This document shows, piece by piece, positions 30,702 through 31,219 of a stretch of DNA of 31,219 nt. The stretch is from an uncultured Bacilli bacterium (GTDB lineage Bacteria; Bacillota_I; Bacilli_A; RF39; UBA660). The DNA lies in NCBI GenBank assembly GCA_934091015.1, contig CAKOKM010000011.1, positions 1 through 31,219 on the forward strand. Direction: 5' to 3'. A program made the translations under genes and the position numbers. Positions within the stretch are counted from its first letter, which is position 1. Each line of letters begins with the position of its first letter. Under the pieces are notes generated by a model. It was not told the DNA's origin. It saw nothing but the letters and a program-made list of their open reading frames with translations, and ran no database searches.

Positions 30702-31219
30702 ATGTTTTGGAGTAATTTATTTAAAAAGAAAAATAAAATATTTAATACAGAAATAGTTAATAATACATCTTCTAAAATACCTTCATTTGAAGAATTAACT
30801 ACTAAAGAACAAGAATATGTTAGTAACTTAAAAGAAGAATATCTAAAATTTTATGAAAATGAAGATAATTATATTAACTTAGATAATGAGCTATTTAATG
30901 AAATAAAAATGTATCAAGATTTAGCCCTAGATATTATGCATAAAGATCATTTCGGTAACATCTTAGATTCTTTAATTGATAGTAAAAAATTAGTTTATTT
31001 TGCCCATAAAATGAAAGAAGAAAATAGCGTTCTAAAATATAAATACATTGCTTTAAAAGAACTTAGAAAAAATAAAAAGTATCTTGCTAAATATATGAGT
31101 TTATATATACTTGGTAAAAAGAAAATAAATATATTAAAAGCTATAGATCATCAAATGAATATAATAAATAATTTGTTAGTTGTAACTAATTCTAATATAT
31201 ATAACTATAATGCATGTGC
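30702..31219 (+). CDS. Unknown protein, paralogue of the 688-aa protein, 3' end outside window
   Basis: Open from ATG 30702 (SD AAGGGG) for 172 codons to the window edge with no stop. Starts MFWSNLFKKKNKIFNTEIVN and is homologous throughout to the N-terminus of the 688-aa protein at 20643 (shared blocks FEELTT.EQ.YV, YINLDNELF, MYQDL.LDIMH, DHFGNI, DSKKL, LKYKYIAL.ELRK, KINILKA.DHQ). Function unknown. Its presence shows that the element and gene form a repeated unit about 10 kb apart. Confidence 0.85.
   Translation, partial: MFWSNLFKKKNKIFNTEIVNNTSSKIPSFEELTTKEQEYVSNLKEEYLKFYENEDNYINLDNELFNEIKMYQDLALDIMHKDHFGNILDSLIDSKKLVYFAHKMKEENSVLKYKYIALKELRKNKKYLAKYMSLYILGKKKINILKAIDHQMNIINNLLVVTNSNIYNYNAC

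Noticed and set aside
1..31219. Mycoplasma-type genetic code (TGA = Trp), considered because of the extreme AT content.
   Set aside because: TGA ends several intact genes at expected lengths (10521, 12621, reverse strand 6449-6451) and Trp is encoded by TGG.

Overview
The window is very AT-rich, with genes packed close together. It looks like a Bacillota (Bacilli-side) chromosome, most likely an uncultured gut lineage of the RF39/Erysipelotrichia type; the lineage is inference. TGA is a normal stop (for example at the ends of the relA-like gene and of the 84-aa ComN-like gene) and Trp is TGG, so this is not a code-4 mycoplasma. Firmicute marker families are ComN-like, SirA-like, YneF, YceD-L32, TIGR04086, SpoVB-like and an LTA-synthase-like enzyme. 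No tRNA, rRNA, CRISPR array, insertion sequence or prophage was seen.

Layout. 1-5.6 kb: overlapping forward cluster rbgA (5' end outside the window), rnhB, LTA-synthase-like sulfatase, topA, then a terminator. 5.6-8.3 kb: reverse ABC operon with one ATPase and two FtsX-like permeases. 8.4-10.2 kb: unknown helical protein and a reverse SpoVB-like flippase. 10.2-13.1 kb: comN-like, relA/spoT and dtd, echoing the spoVB-comN-...-relA-dtd order of Bacillus subtilis. 13.1-14.8 kb: a palindrome-rich promoter and a large SipW-type exported surface protein. 14.8-15.6 kb: TIGR04086 membrane protein and a half-length YigZ protein, reverse strand. 15.7-20.2 kb: two adjacent genes holding three M3-like zinc-peptidase cores, then uvrC. 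20.2-22.7 kb: a structured 420-bp intergenic element and a 688-aa unknown protein. 22.7-25.7 kb: PfkB-like pseudokinase, stand-alone Smr protein, obgE and an InlB-repeat membrane protein. 25.7-27.1 kb: sirA-like, yneF, yceD, rpmF. 27.1-28.5 kb: two paralogous coiled-coil proteins, the second frameshifted. 28.5-30.2 kb: YdcF-like, RsmC-like methyltransferase and HAD hydrolase. 30.2 kb to the end: a second copy of the structured element and a second member of the 688-aa family, cut by the window edge.

The most interesting object is the element at 20223-20600, repeated at 30260-30659. Each copy has converging promoters, a forward RNA of about 110 nt ending in a terminator, and on the opposite strand a tiny ORF for a one-helix hydrophobic peptide (24 and 31 aa). 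The peptide ORF has a strong Shine-Dalgarno (SD) sequence that is locked in an mRNA hairpin, and this hairpin changes in a compensatory way between the copies. I read this as an undescribed type I toxin-antitoxin-like module that travels with a paralogous gene family.

Other points: a Rel protein whose ppGpp-hydrolase motif is eroded; a SirA-like gene with two perfect Spo0A-box sequences just upstream; a PfkB fold lacking its catalytic Asp; and an A-tract frameshift. Functions of housekeeping genes rest on motifs read by eye; no database search was possible.
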